From the NCBI GenBank assembly GCA_022009915.1, contig CP091730.1, positions 1,488,001 to 1,552,000 on the forward strand: a stretch of 64,000 nt of DNA, given 5' to 3'. The stretch comes from Alistipes putredinis (GTDB lineage: Bacteria > Bacteroidota > Bacteroidia > Bacteroidales > Rikenellaceae). Made by a program: the position numbers and the translations under genes. Positions 19,096 to 28,906 of the stretch are shown here, one piece after another (the first letter of the stretch is position 1; the number at the start of each line of letters is the position of its first letter). The notes under the pieces are model-generated. The model worked only from the letters and a program-made list of their open reading frames with translations. It ran no database searches and was not told the origin of the DNA.

Positions 19096-21829
19096 ATGGC
19101 AAACGTTAAAAGAGTCTATACTTTCGGAAACAAGGAAGCCGAAGGTAATGGAAAGATGAGAGAGCCTGCTGGGTGGCAAGGGTGCCAATCTGGCCGAAAT
19201 GAATTTGATAGGTATTCCCGTTCCTCCGGGATTTACGATAACCACGGATGTTTGTACCGAATATTACAAACACGGCAAGGAAAAGGTCATCGAGATGCTG
19301 CGTCCCGAAGTGGAGAAAGCCATGAAGGGTGTCGAGCGGCTTACAGGCATGAAGTTCGGCGACGAGGTGTCTCCGCTTCTGGTTTCGGTGCGTTCCGGAG
19401 CGAGGGCTTCTGATGCCGGGCATGATGGACACGATTCTCAATCTGGGCCTTAACGACCAAGCCGTGGAGGCCGTTGCCAAACGTACCGGAAACCCGCGTT
19501 TCGCATGGGATTCGTACCGCCGTTTCGTACAGATGTACGGCGACGTGGTGCTGGGTATGAAGCCTGCCAGCAAGGAGGATCACGATCCGTTCGAGGAGAT
19601 TATCGACGAATTGAAGACGGCCAGAGGCGTGAAAAACGATACTGAACTGACGACCGAGGACTTGAAGGAACTCGTCGCCAAATTCAAGGCCGCCGTAAAG
19701 AAGCAGACGGGCGAAGATTTCCCGACCTGTCCGTGGGAGCAGCTCTGGGGTGCCGTATGTGCGGTGTTCGGTTCGTGGATGAACGAGCGTGCTATTCTTT
19801 ACCGCAAACTCAACAACATACCTGCCGAGTGGGGTACTGCCGTAACGGTTCAGGCCATGGTATTCGGAAATATGGGCGAAAATTCGGCTACGGGTGTCGC
19901 CTTCTCGCGCGATGCTGCGACCGGAGAGAACATATTCAATGGCGAGTATTTGGTCAATGCGCAGGGCGAGGACGTGGTTGCAGGCATACGCACTCCGCAG
20001 CAGATTACGCTCGAAGGGTCGCGCCGCTGGGCCAAGGCTCAGAATATAGACGAGGCCGAGCGAGCAGCGAAATACCCGTCGCTCGAAGAGGTGATGCCTT
20101 CGATTTACAAGGAGCTCGACGAAATACAGGAGCATTTGGAGAAGTATTTCACCGACATGCAGGACATAGAGTTTACCATTCAGGACGGTAAACTGTGGAT
20201 GTTGCAGTGCCGCAACGGAAAACGTACCGGCGCGGCGATGGTTAAAATAGCGATGGACATGCTCGCCGAGGGTCTTATAGACGAAAAGACGGCTGTACTG
20301 CGCTGCGAACCGGCGAAGCTCGATGAACTGCTTCACCCCGTATTCGACAAGACGGCTGTCAAGAATGCCAAAGTCATAGCGAAGGGACTGCCCGCATCTC
20401 CGGGCGCCGCTACCGGACCGGTTGTATTCTTTGCCGACGATGCCGAAAAGCATCTTGCCGCAACCGGCGAAAAGGCGATTCTGGTGCGTATAGAAACTTC
20501 GCCCGAAGATCTTAAAGGCATGCTCGATGCAGCCGGTATTCTTACCCAAAGAGGTGGTATGACCTCGCATGCGGCCGTTGTCGCCCGCGGTATGGGCAAG
20601 TGCTGCGTGTCTGGTGCCGGAGAGCTGGAAATCGACTACAAGGCCCGTACAATCAATGTCGGCGGATATACCGTCAAGGAGGGCGATTGGATTTCCCTGA
20701 ACGGTTCCACCGGCGAGGTGTATCTCGGTCAGGTAGCCACTCAGGCTGCTGATTTGAGCGGCGATTTCGGCAAACTCATGGAGCTTGCATCCAAATATTC
20801 GGTTTTGAAAGTCCGTGCAAACGCCGACACTCCGAAAGATGCCGCACAGGCGTTCGCATTCGGAGCAGAGGGTATCGGTCTCTGCCGCACGGAGCACATG
20901 TTCTTCGAGGGCGACCGCATCAAGGCTGTCAGAGAGATGATTCTCGCCGACGACGAGGCCGGACGCCGCGTGGCTCTCGCCAAGTTGCTGCCGATGCAGA
21001 GAGGCGATTTCGAGGGTTTGTTCAAGGCCATGAACGGCTATCCTGTTACCGTTCGCCTGCTCGACCCACCTTTGCATGAGTTCGTGCCTCACTGCGAGAA
21101 AGAGCAGCGCGAGTTGGCTCAGGAGATGAACGTTTCTTACGAGAAGATTGCCGCCAAGGTGGAATCTCTGCACGAGGTCAATCCTATGCTCGGACACCGC
21201 GGTTGCCGTCTGGGCAATACCTATCCGGAGATTACCGAGATGCAGGCCCGCGCCATTATCGAGGCAGCCATGAATGTCAAGAAAACCGGTGTGCCGGTTC
21301 ATGTCGAGATAATGGTTCCTCTTGTAGGCAATCACAAGGAGTTGCGCTATCAGAAGAATATTATCGACAAGGTTGCCGAGGAGGTGTTCGCAGAGCGTAA
21401 CGACAGAATCGACTACATGATAGGTACCATGATTGAGGTGCCGCGTGCTGCCGTAACCGCCAACCAGATTGCGGAAGTGGCGCAGTTTTTCAGTTTCGGT
21501 ACCAATGACCTTACGCAGATGACTCTCGGCTTTTCGCGCGACGATATTGCCAAGTTCCCTGCCTACGTACCTCGAAAAGGGTATCCTGAAAAACGACCCG
21601 TTCCAGATTCTGGACCGCAACGGTGTCGGTCAGTTGATTCGCGAAGCCGTGTTCAAGGGTCGCGGTACGCGCGAAAAACCTCAAATGCGGTATATGCGGC
21701 GAACATGGCGGCGAACCGAGTTCGGTAGAGTTCTGCCACTATGCTGGTCTTAACTACGTGTCCTGTTCTCCGTTCCGCGTGCCTATCGCACGTCTGGCGG
21801 CCGCACATGCGGCTCTCAACGAGAAATAG
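19096..21829 (+). CDS. ppdK: Pyruvate, phosphate dikinase, frameshifted
   Basis: About 910 residues in all. N-terminal ATP-grasp part: 'LGGKGANLAEM', 'IPVPPGFTITTDVCTEYY', 'GMMDTILNLGLND'. The swivelling phosphohistidine domain has 'ILTQRGGMTSHAAVVARGMG', with the catalytic His preceded by the Thr/Ser pair that regulators phosphorylate. The PEP/pyruvate barrel has 'GIGLCRTEHMFF' and 'FGTNDLTQMTLGFSRDD'; the end is 'SCSPFRVPIARLAAAHAALN'. The enzyme interconverts pyruvate, ATP and Pi with PEP, AMP and PPi, common in anaerobic Bacteroidales. Single extra bases near 19150 (C), 19410 (G), 21557 (C) and 21677 (A) break the frame, each in or beside a short homopolymer. Confidence 0.96.
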
Positions 21830-21851
21830 AGAGACGGTTTCTCAAAGTTCG

Positions 21852-21890
21852 GGCGGTAGGCTTTGCAAGTAAAGGCTTACCGCCTTTTTT
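21852..21890 (+). terminator. Terminator after ppdK
   Basis: Hairpin GGCGGTAGGCTTT / AAAGGCTTACCGCC (one imperfect position), followed by TTTTTT, starting 23 bases after the stop. Confidence 0.8.
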
Positions 21891-22044
21891 ATATGCAGAT
21901 GTTTTCGACATACGGTTTACAGACCGTATTAAATTGATTCGAATTGTTTCAGCCTGTGCGAACCATGTTTCACACGATGCGCAGACTGAAAAAAATGTGT
22001 TATATTATGAGTATATGTATAGAAGCAATCATTAAAAACATGAT

Positions 22045-22826
22045 TTGTACGATTTGAAAGATATAAATAAAGTAAGAGAGTTGGCACAACGTTTCTGCGA
22101 TGAATACGAGCATCATTTCCATACGAAACTGTATTTTGAAGAATACATTGAAATGGGAGAAGAGCCGAGGATATATATAGAGATAGATATCCCGATTGGT
22201 ATTGCCTTTTTGTGTGCTGGTTATTGGGATATTTATATTTCGGAGAGTTATGCCAATATGATACGTACCGATTATGATTTTTTTATCTTGACATACGGAA
22301 TTGGGTTTTCGATTTGACGTTGGTGCTTGGCGCGACCGAAGCATGGTATTGTAACGAGGGTGATTTTTCTACATCGGATTGCGGTAATTTTGAAAAGCTG
22401 ATGGGGGCCATGTGTAAATTGTCTGGCGGGCCGTTGGAATACAGTAAACAAATCGTTATCGACAATGAACAGAAATGGTTCTATTTAGAGCCTCGGCTGT
22501 TCTTTCACGATTCGTTTGCCGAGTGTTCGGAACGGTTCAGGCAGTTGTCCGAACGGGTTTCTAAATGCGGTGTCAGGTTGCTCGGATTGAGCAGATACGG
22601 GGCGAAATTTTTATTGGTCGAACACGGCGCCGGCGTCAATCTGATTGATATGGAGACGATGAAACTGTTTTTTGAAGAACCAGCTGACGAAATCGTACTG
22701 TTCGGATTAAGCGATTCGTTCGGCGTATGCAGGAACGGACTGTGGGCTTTATTTGACGGAGAAAAACAATCGACGCCTTACAAGTATAAATCGTGGAAAA
22801 AGGCATCGAGAGGCGAATCGGATTGA
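22045..22826 (+). CDS. Hypothetical low-GC orphan protein, WG-repeat-like C-terminus, frameshifted
   Basis: Not recognised as a named family. The first part (22045-22317, TTG start) is acidic and aromatic ('RELAQRFCDEYEHHFHTKLY'). After a one-base slip near 22305 the second part continues to 22826. The C-terminal segments 'GVRLLGLSRYGAKFLLVEHG' and 'GVCRNGLWALFDGEKQSTPY' resemble WG-type beta repeats. The region is clearly more AT-rich than its neighbours and stands alone between ppdK and a palindrome, which suggests acquisition by transfer. Small orphan proteins of this composition are sometimes immunity or contact-inhibition accessory proteins, but nothing here proves that. Start uncertain: an ATG at 22040 is out of frame. 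Confidence 0.5.
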
Positions 22827-22832
22827 TACGAA

Positions 22833-22866
22833 GATAATAGGGCGTGTCTAAACACGCCCTATTATC
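22833..22866. repeat. Perfect 15-base palindrome
   Basis: GATAATAGGGCGTGT / ACACGCCCTATTATC with a CTAA loop, directly after the orphan gene's stop. No T run follows on either strand. It may act as a terminator or RNA-stabilising hairpin. Confidence 0.75.
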
Positions 22867-23040
22867 CATAAGATCTTAAAATCCATGATGTTGTAAGGCC
22901 GAATGTATTGAAAAATCCGATTTTATGATATTGTATGTCATTGCGTTATTGAATTGAGACTAGTAACTATTATTGAGGGGATTATGCCCTGAATGCCGTA
23001 AAAAGCGGTATAATTGAACTTTGCAATCCGGTCGTATAAA

Positions 23041-23048
23041 TATATTTG
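23041..23048 (+). promoter_or_regulatory. TATATTTG -7 box on the plus strand, facing the helicase 3' end
   Basis: TATATTTG, 20 bases before a small leader-like ORF. It is antisense to the downstream end of the DEAD-box gene. Confidence 0.5.
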
Positions 23049-23067
23049 CAATCGAAATCGGAAAGCA

Positions 23068-23202
23068 ATGAATAATACACACACAACGCACCATTATCAT
23101 GATGGTGCGTTATGTACGATTGTTGAATATGAAGAGATTCGACACAAACCTTTCGGGTTATCGTTTGCGCTTTTTCGATTTCTTGGACTCCTGACGCCAT
23201 GA
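23068..23202 (+). CDS. Orphan leader-peptide-like ORF rich in His/Thr with internal hairpin
   Basis: ATG at 23068 gives 44 codons beginning 'MNNTHTTHHYHDGALC'. Within 13 codons there are four His and three Thr, the kind of biased run used in transcription attenuators. A hairpin AACGCACCAT / ATGGTGCGTT (23085-23111) lies inside the His codons. A good -7 box precedes it. No amino-acid biosynthesis gene follows: the ORF runs antisense over the last 45 bases of the helicase. It could be a truncated attenuator, an antisense RNA or chance. Confidence 0.35.
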   Translation: MNNTHTTHHYHDGALCTIVEYEEIRHKPFGLSFALFRFLGLLTP

Positions 23203-24941
23203 CTTGTCCCAGCTGCCGCTTTCGAAAAACGACCAGTCGAATCCGTTGTTGTCCGATTTCGGTGCTGGCCGAGTAGCTGCCTGCTCCTTTTTTTAATGGC
23301 TGCTTTTGTTTTTCAGTTTGAGTTTCGGACGCTTCGCCTCTGCGTTTTCGGTATTCTGTGCGTCTTCTTTTGGCAATGCGGGCTACCGGACGGGAGCCTT
23401 TGTGTCGGGAGTTGAGTTTGCCGACTATGAACTCCGCATCGTTGAACGGGACCGATACCAACGAAAAGTCATCCATCACCTTTACGTCGTCTATGTGTTT
23501 GTCTCGCAGACCGCACTTGCGTTTGAGCATGTCCACTATTTTACGGGCAGTGAATCCGTCTGCCCTGCCTTTGGCGATAAAGAGCCGTGTCGTGCCTTTG
23601 CGGTCCACGGAGAATGAACGTATCTCGGGATAGTTGCTTTCGTCCAGCTCGGTTCGGAACGCCAGACGCAGCAGTGCGCTCAAAGCCTGATGCGGAGTGT
23701 ATTGCGTCAGGAGCCTGCTCTGCCATTTCGGAGTATGTCTCCGGAATCGGGCCCTCGGCTATTTCGCTCAGCTCATCCTTGATTCTTCTGCATTTGGTCG
23801 CCACGATGTCCTGCGGCGAGGGGAGTGTCTGCTGTTTTATCTCGGCGTTAATATCGCGTTTCAGATTCGAGAAACGGCGCATTTCGGCCGCCGTGATAAA
23901 CGTTACGGCCGTACCCTGATTGCCGGCTCGTCCGGTTCTACCTATGCGGTGGACGTAACTCTCGGAGTCCTGCGGCAGAGAGTAGTTTATCACGTGCGTA
24001 AGGTTGCTGATGTCTATACCACGCGCCGCCACGTCGGTGGCAACGAGGATGTTGGTGGTCTTGTTCTTGAAGTTTTTCAGAATCTTTTCGCGCTGGGCTT
24101 GCGAGATGTCGCCGTGCAGGCCGTCGGCCGCGTATCCGCGTTCGAGCAGATGTCCGGTAATTTCGTCCACTCCGGTTTTTGGTGCGGCAGAATACTATTC
24201 CGTAAAAACTCCGGTGCGATGTCTATTATGCGAGTCAGGGCGTCGAACTTGTCGCTTTCGCGCACCTGAAAATAAATCTGGTCCGTAAGCGCGGTGGTGA
24301 GCTGCTGCGACTCGATTCTGAGAATCTCGGTGTCGTGCATGTAGTTTTTCGACAGTGCGATTATGCGCTCGGGCATCGTTGCCGAAAACATCATCACGCG
24401 GCGGTTTTCCGAAGTGTGGCTCATAATCTGCTCCACGTCTTCGATGAACCCCATGTTGAGCATCTCGTCCGCCTCGTCGAGAATAAGGAAACGCACATGG
24501 TCCAAGGTGAGCGTCCCGCGTCTTATGTGGTCGAGTACGCGCCCGGGGGTGCCTACTACAATGTCCACCCCTTTGGAGAGCCTGCGAAGCTGTTCGCCTA
24601 TCGATGCACCGCCGTAAATTGCCGTGATGCGCAGCTTGCTCTCCGAGTTGAACGACAGCAGCTCTTCCGTTGCCTGTATGGCCAGTTCGCGTGTCGGAAC
24701 GAGAACTATGGCTTTTATGCCGTCTTTCGAGGGGGACAGCAGTTGCAGAATGGGCAGCCCGAAAGCGGCGGTCTTGCTCTGTGCCGGTCTGGGATTGCGC
24801 TATGATGTCGTTAGTCTGGCCGAGCAGTTTCGGAATGGTGAGTTTCTGAATGGGGGTAGGGCATTCGAACCCTTTTGCCCTGACGGCTTCGAGCATGCGC
24901 TCGTCAAGCCCCAAGGCGCGAAAATCATCGGATAATGTCAT
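23158..24941 (-). CDS. DEAD-box RNA helicase (CsdA/DeaD type) with DbpA-like C-terminal domain, frameshifted
   Basis: Starts 'MTLSDDFRALGLDERMLEAV' and carries, in order, the Q motif ('FECPTPIQKLTIP'), motif I ('AQSQTGTGKT', split by a frame slip near 24785), 'GTPGRVLDHI', 'LDEADEMLNMGF' (DEAD box), 'FSATMP', 'DVAARGIDISNLTHVINY' and 'HRIGRTGRAGNQG'. A DbpA RNA-binding domain follows ('TTRLFIAKGRADGFTARKIV'), then a basic tail ending 'SKKSKKRKR'. About 595 residues. It remodels RNA, likely in ribosome assembly or cold response. Further frame breaks near 24190, 23685 and 23265. Confidence 0.93.
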
Positions 24942-24960
24942 GTGAAAGTATTTACGGCTG

Positions 24961-24968
24961 CAAAGGTA
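24961..24968 (-). promoter_or_regulatory. TACCTTTG -7 box of the DEAD-box gene, inside repeat copy A
   Basis: TACCTTTG on the minus strand, 20 bases before the ATG at 24941. The box is partly formed by the end of the 60-base repeat. Confidence 0.55.
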
Positions 24969-25026
24969 CGAATAAGTCGAGCGCAAAAGCAAATTTCATT
25001 TGTGTTTTGCCGAGACGAAGTACCTT
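24967..25026. repeat. 60-base intergenic repeat, copy A
   Basis: Begins TACGAATAAGTCGAGCGC and ends GACGAAGTACCTT. The middle is an imperfect hairpin (GCAAAT TTC ATTTGT). Nearly identical to copy B at 25043-25103. Confidence 0.85.
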
Positions 25027-25042
25027 GGGCGAAGCCAACGGT

Positions 25043-25103
25043 TACGAATAAGTCGAGCGCAAAAGCAAATCCCATTTGCATTTTGCCTCAGACGAAGTAC
25101 CTT
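25043..25103. repeat. 61-base intergenic repeat, copy B
   Basis: Same unit as copy A with one extra base (CCTCAGACG versus CCGAGACG). The central hairpin is perfect here (GCAAAT CCC ATTTGC). It ends directly at the stop codon of the BASS transporter gene. Confidence 0.85.
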
Positions 25104-25991
25104 TTACTCCTTGCCCTTTTTCCACAGTTGAATGCTGTTGATAATGTTCTGCCAGAGAACGTATGCCGCGGGCGCTATCGAGCATAGCGGGTCGAGGTAG
25201 TTTTGCGCCATCCAGATTGCAAGTATCGTATTTTTCTGCCCCAAGGACTGGCCTCCGGCTACGGTTTGGCCCCAATGGCGTCCTATTTTGCGTCCTACGG
25301 CGAATTGCAGGCAGCATATTACCAGTGCCGTCACGGCAAGCAGCAGTTCGAGGGTGACGGAGCCGTCCTGTTGCGAGATGATGAAATTGACGGTTTTGCC
25401 GGTAACTATGCCGAGAGCCACGAGCCACAGGTAGAACGAACCGATGCTCAGGCGCTTGACTGTGTCGGCCACCTTCGGGGCGTATAATCTGAGCAGCAGT
25501 GCGCTTATGAAAGGCAGGGCGAGCAGCGGCATTACCTTCCTGAGGATTGTCAGCAGCAATTCCCAGAACGACACCTCTGCGCTGGCTCCGATTGCCGAAA
25601 AGAAGACCGGCGCAGCGACTGCCACCGAACAGTTCACTATCATCGAGTAGCTTATCATTATTTCGATGTCTGCACCCAGCATTCCGGCTACGACCACTGC
25701 CGATGTGGCCGTCGGCGCAAGTACGCATATCATCGCCCCCTGTGCGAGCGTTTGGTCGTACAGCCCCGCGAGAAAGTATATCCCGACACTGACTATCGCT
25801 TGGAACGCGAGCAGAGCGCCGTGCAGTCCCGTAAGCCTGATTTTTTTCGGGTCGGCACCGCAGAACGGCAGAAACAGCATGATGAATATCAAGTAGGGTG
25901 TCAGCACGTTCAGCTGTGTGAAAAAGTCATGAAACACCCCTCCTGCCAGCATTGCCGCCGGCATCAGAACACTGCGTTTCCTTTGCGACAT
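25104..25991 (-). CDS. BASS-family (bile acid:sodium symporter type) membrane transporter
   Basis: 295 residues, mostly hydrophobic, with 8-10 predicted helices and no frame break. 'LAPTATSAVVVAGMLGADIE' is the family's re-entrant helix region with its conserved Pro-Thr, and 'GQTVAGGQSLGQKNTILAIW' is the C-terminal counterpart. Members carry organic anions with Na+ (bile acids, pantoate, pyruvate); the substrate here is not known. The ATG overlaps the TAA of yqeY by one base (TAATG), so the two are translationally coupled. Gut location makes bile-acid transport tempting, but the family is too broad to say. Confidence 0.75.
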   Translation of the reverse strand: MSQRKRSVLMPAAMLAGGVFHDFFTQLNVLTPYLIFIMLFLPFCGADPKKIRLTGLHGALLAFQAIVSVGIYFLAGLYDQTLAQGAMICVLAPTATSAVVVAGMLGADIEIMISYSMIVNCSVAVAAPVFFSAIGASAEVSFWELLLTILRKVMPLLALPFISALLLRLYAPKVADTVKRLSIGSFYLWLVALGIVTGKTVNFIISQQDGSVTLELLLAVTALVICCLQFAVGRKIGRHWGQTVAGGQSLGQKNTILAIWMAQNYLDPLCSIAPAAYVLWQNIINSIQLWKKGKE

Positions 25992-26441
25992 TACGAGAGC
26001 AGCTGCTTGACTTTTGCCGAAATATCCTTTCCGTCGGCCTTTCCGGCCAGCCTGTTTGGAGGCAACGCCCATTACCTTGCCCATGTCCTTCATAGAACTT
26101 GCGCCCACGGTCTCTATTATCGATTTTACGGCAGCCGTAAGCTCGTCGTCTGTAAGGCGGGCAGGCAGGAACTCTTTTAGAATTTCGACCTGTGCGTTCT
26201 CCTCGGCATAGAGGTCTTCGCGGCCCTGACTGCGGTATATTTCGGCCGAGTCCTGTCCCTGCTTGGTGAGTTTCTGTATGATTTTCAGGACGTCCGCATC
26301 GGGCAGTTCGTCTATGCTGGCGCCCGATGTCTTTGCCTCGATGATGTATTTTTTTACATTGCGCAGAGCCATAAGACGTACATGGTCTTTGGCCTTCATC
26401 GCATCCATGATTCCTTTGCTGATTTGTTGTTCAAGGCTCAT
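25991..26441 (-). CDS. yqeY: GatB/YqeY domain protein, frameshifted
   Basis: 'MSLEQQISKGIMDAMKAKDH' and 'RLMALRNVKKYIIEAKTSG' are the YqeY opening; 'LTKQGQDSAEIYRSQGREDL' and 'ILKEFLPARLTDDEL' are family hallmarks. After a slip near 26050 it ends 'LAGKADGKDISAKVKQLLS', the usual last helix. About 150 residues. The fold is shared with the tail of the GatB amidotransferase subunit, which binds tRNA; YqeY's own role is unsettled. Promoter at 26479-26486; BASS gene follows by overlap. Confidence 0.9.
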
Positions 26442-26478
26442 AATAGAAAGAGATTGTTTTTTAATGGTTAAACTGCGG

Positions 26479-26486
26479 CAAAGTTA
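26479..26486 (-). promoter_or_regulatory. TAACTTTG -7 box of yqeY
   Basis: TAACTTTG on the minus strand, 38 bases before the ATG. Confidence 0.55.
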
Positions 26487-26636
26487 CGTAAAAAGACCGG
26501 AAGTTATTCCCGAAAAAAATGCGGCGCCGGTGCATTCACGGTTTCGGAATTATGTCCGAATTTATTATCTTTATACCCTATATGTATTATACGCATATAT
26601 TTAATTGTCTAATATATAAATGATTGAAACGTTGAA

Positions 26637-28891
26637 ATGAGAAAAATTGTCAGATTTTCCACCGTGTTGTCCGTCGCCGCTCTGTGCCTGTGCCTTTTGG
26701 GGGCGTGCACGGATAAGAGAGTCAGGGCGGCTGCCGATTTAATCGAGCGCGTAACGCCCGGGTACGGTTCCCAGTTCTCTTTGGAGCTTATCGAGCCGGC
26801 CGAGGACGGGAGCGATGTTTTCGAATACGGAAGCGACGGCGAGAAGGTGCTGCTGCGCGGAAACAATACGATTTCGCTGGCCGTGGCCTACTACAACTAT
26901 CTGAAAAACTACTGCGGGGTGAACATGTCGTGGTGCGGCGAGCAGATGAATCTTCCGAAGATACTGCCGCTGCCCGAAGAAACCGCAAGCGGAAAGATAA
27001 ACGCTCCGTGGCGGGTGTATCTCAACTACTGTTCGTTCAGCTATTCGGCTACGTGGTGGGACTGGGACCGCTGGCAGAAGGAGCTGGATTTCATGGCCAT
27101 GAACGGCGTGAACATGCCCCTCTCGATAGTGGGTCTCGAAGGCGTCTGGTACAATGCACTGCGTAAAATAGGTTACACGGACGAGGAGGCACGCGATTAT
27201 CTGGTCGGTCCGTCTTATTTCGCATGGCAGTGGGTGACCAACATAGAGAGTTTTTGCAGGTCCGCTGCCAAAGAGCCTGGATTGACAGCCATGTGAAACT
27301 GGGCCGGAAGATTATCGACCGCGAACTGGAACTCGGCATGCAGCCCATCCAGCAGGGATATTCGGGATGCGTTCCGGTGAAGTTCAAGGAGAAGTTTCCC
27401 GAGGCGGCCATTCAGATGAAGGAAGGGTGGTGCGGCTTCGCTCCGGTGGCGCAGCTCGATCCCACCGATCCTCTGTTCCAGAAATTCGGACGTATCCTGT
27501 TGGATGAGCAGAAGAAGCTGTTCGGCGCCCACGGATATTATGCCACCGACCCGTTCCACGAGGGTAAGCCCGTTTCCGACGAACCGGAATATCTGAATGC
27601 CGTTGCGCATTCTGTGCTCAAACTCTTCAAGGATTTTGACCCGCGGGCCAAATGGATTATGCAGGGGTGGAGCCCGAGGGAGCATATCGTCAAGGCTGTT
27701 CCGATGGAGGATCTGATAATCCTCGACATTTCGGACGCATACTGGAAACAGAGTCAGGATGCAGTCAAGGAGTGTTTCTGGGGCTATCCGTATGTGGTCG
27801 GCAATCTGCACAACTTCGGCGGAAGAATCAATCTGCACGGCGATTTGAAACTGCTGGCGAGCAACCAGTTCTACAATGCCGTTCAGATGGGCAAGAACAT
27901 CGTCGGCTCGGGCCTTTTCATGGAGGGTCTGGGACAGAATCCGATATATTACGACCTTGCTTTCGAGATGCCGATTCATCAGGGACCGGTCGATATAGCC
28001 GAGTGGATTCGCAACTACGGCGAGCGCCGCTACGGAGCCGAGTCCGAGAATGCCTACAAGGCTCTGATGCTGCTTTTGGAGAATCCGTACAATACGGGAA
28101 CCAACGGCGTGGAGTTGAGCTCTATTGTCGCGGCGCGTCCCGCCGTGGTGCCGAAGAAGAGCGGCCCCAATTCGGGATTCAAGATTCCGTACGACCCATG
28201 GTCGCTGGTTGAGGCCGAGGGGCTTTTGCTGAGCGAGTCCGACAGACTGGGCGCGTCGTCCGGCTACGGATTCGATATCGTGGACGTGCAGCGTCAGCTC
28301 ATGTCCAATCTGGGACAGTTCATCCACAAGAAGGCCGCCGATAGTTTTCTTGCAGGCGATTTGGAGGGATTCGACTTGCACAGCGGACGGTTCCTCGAAC
28401 TGCTGACCGATTTGGATTCGGTGCTCGCCACACGCAGGGAGTACAGTTTCGAGGACAAGATTCGCAGTGCGCACAGCTGGGCGACCGACGACGGCGAACG
28501 TGTTCTTTACGACTATAACGCATCGTTGCAGGTTACGCAGTGGGGCGGTCAGCCCGAACCTGTCGGACTGTTCGACTACGCATGGAAAGAGTGGAGCGGC
28601 CTGACGCGCGATTACTACAAGCCGCGCTGGGAAAAGTTCTATGCCATGCTCAGAACTTGCCTTGTCGAGGGCAGGGAGTACGACGAAGCGTCCGTTCCGC
28701 GCCGTTCAGGACGCGAGCAGTTGCGAGGAAACGAGTTTTACAGCGACCTGACAGATTGGGAGACGCAATGGATAACCACTCCGAAAAATTATCCTGACAT
28801 GACCTACGGAAACGAGGTGCCTGTCGTAAAAAGAATGTACGAAAAGTGGAGTGCGATGTACCCCGAGTACGTTCCTGTACAGAGTAAATAA
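26637..28891 (+). CDS. Alpha-N-acetylglucosaminidase, GH89, lipoprotein, frameshifted
   Basis: 'MRKIVRFSTVLSVAALCLCLLGAC' is read as a lipoprotein signal (first 20 shown by positions 1-20, cysteine at 24). The NAGLU/GH89 layout follows: small N-terminal domain ('LRGNNTISLAVAYYNYLKNY'), a TIM barrel ('RVYLNYCSFSYSATWWDWDR', 'MNGVNMPLSIVGLEGVWY', 'QGWSPREHIVKAV', 'HNFGGRINLHGDL', 'GLFMEGLGQNPIYYDLAFEM') and an all-helical C-terminal domain. About 750 residues. GH89 removes terminal alpha-GlcNAc, as on gastric/duodenal mucin O-glycans and heparan sulfate. One slip near 27255. Two DUF3857 proteins follow at 15 and 6 bases, forming an operon. Confidence 0.92.
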
Positions 28892-28906
28892 TTCAATGAT
28901 ACAGAT

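Noticed and set aside
19341..21620. 759-codon minus-strand ORF opposite ppdK
   Set aside because: The plus strand matches pyruvate phosphate dikinase motif by motif; the antisense frame is open only because of the codon composition.
25104..26441. 445-codon fusion of YqeY and a BASS transporter
   Set aside because: A one-base slip near 26050 removes the YqeY stop. Corrected, yqeY ends at 25991 and the transporter starts by TAATG overlap.
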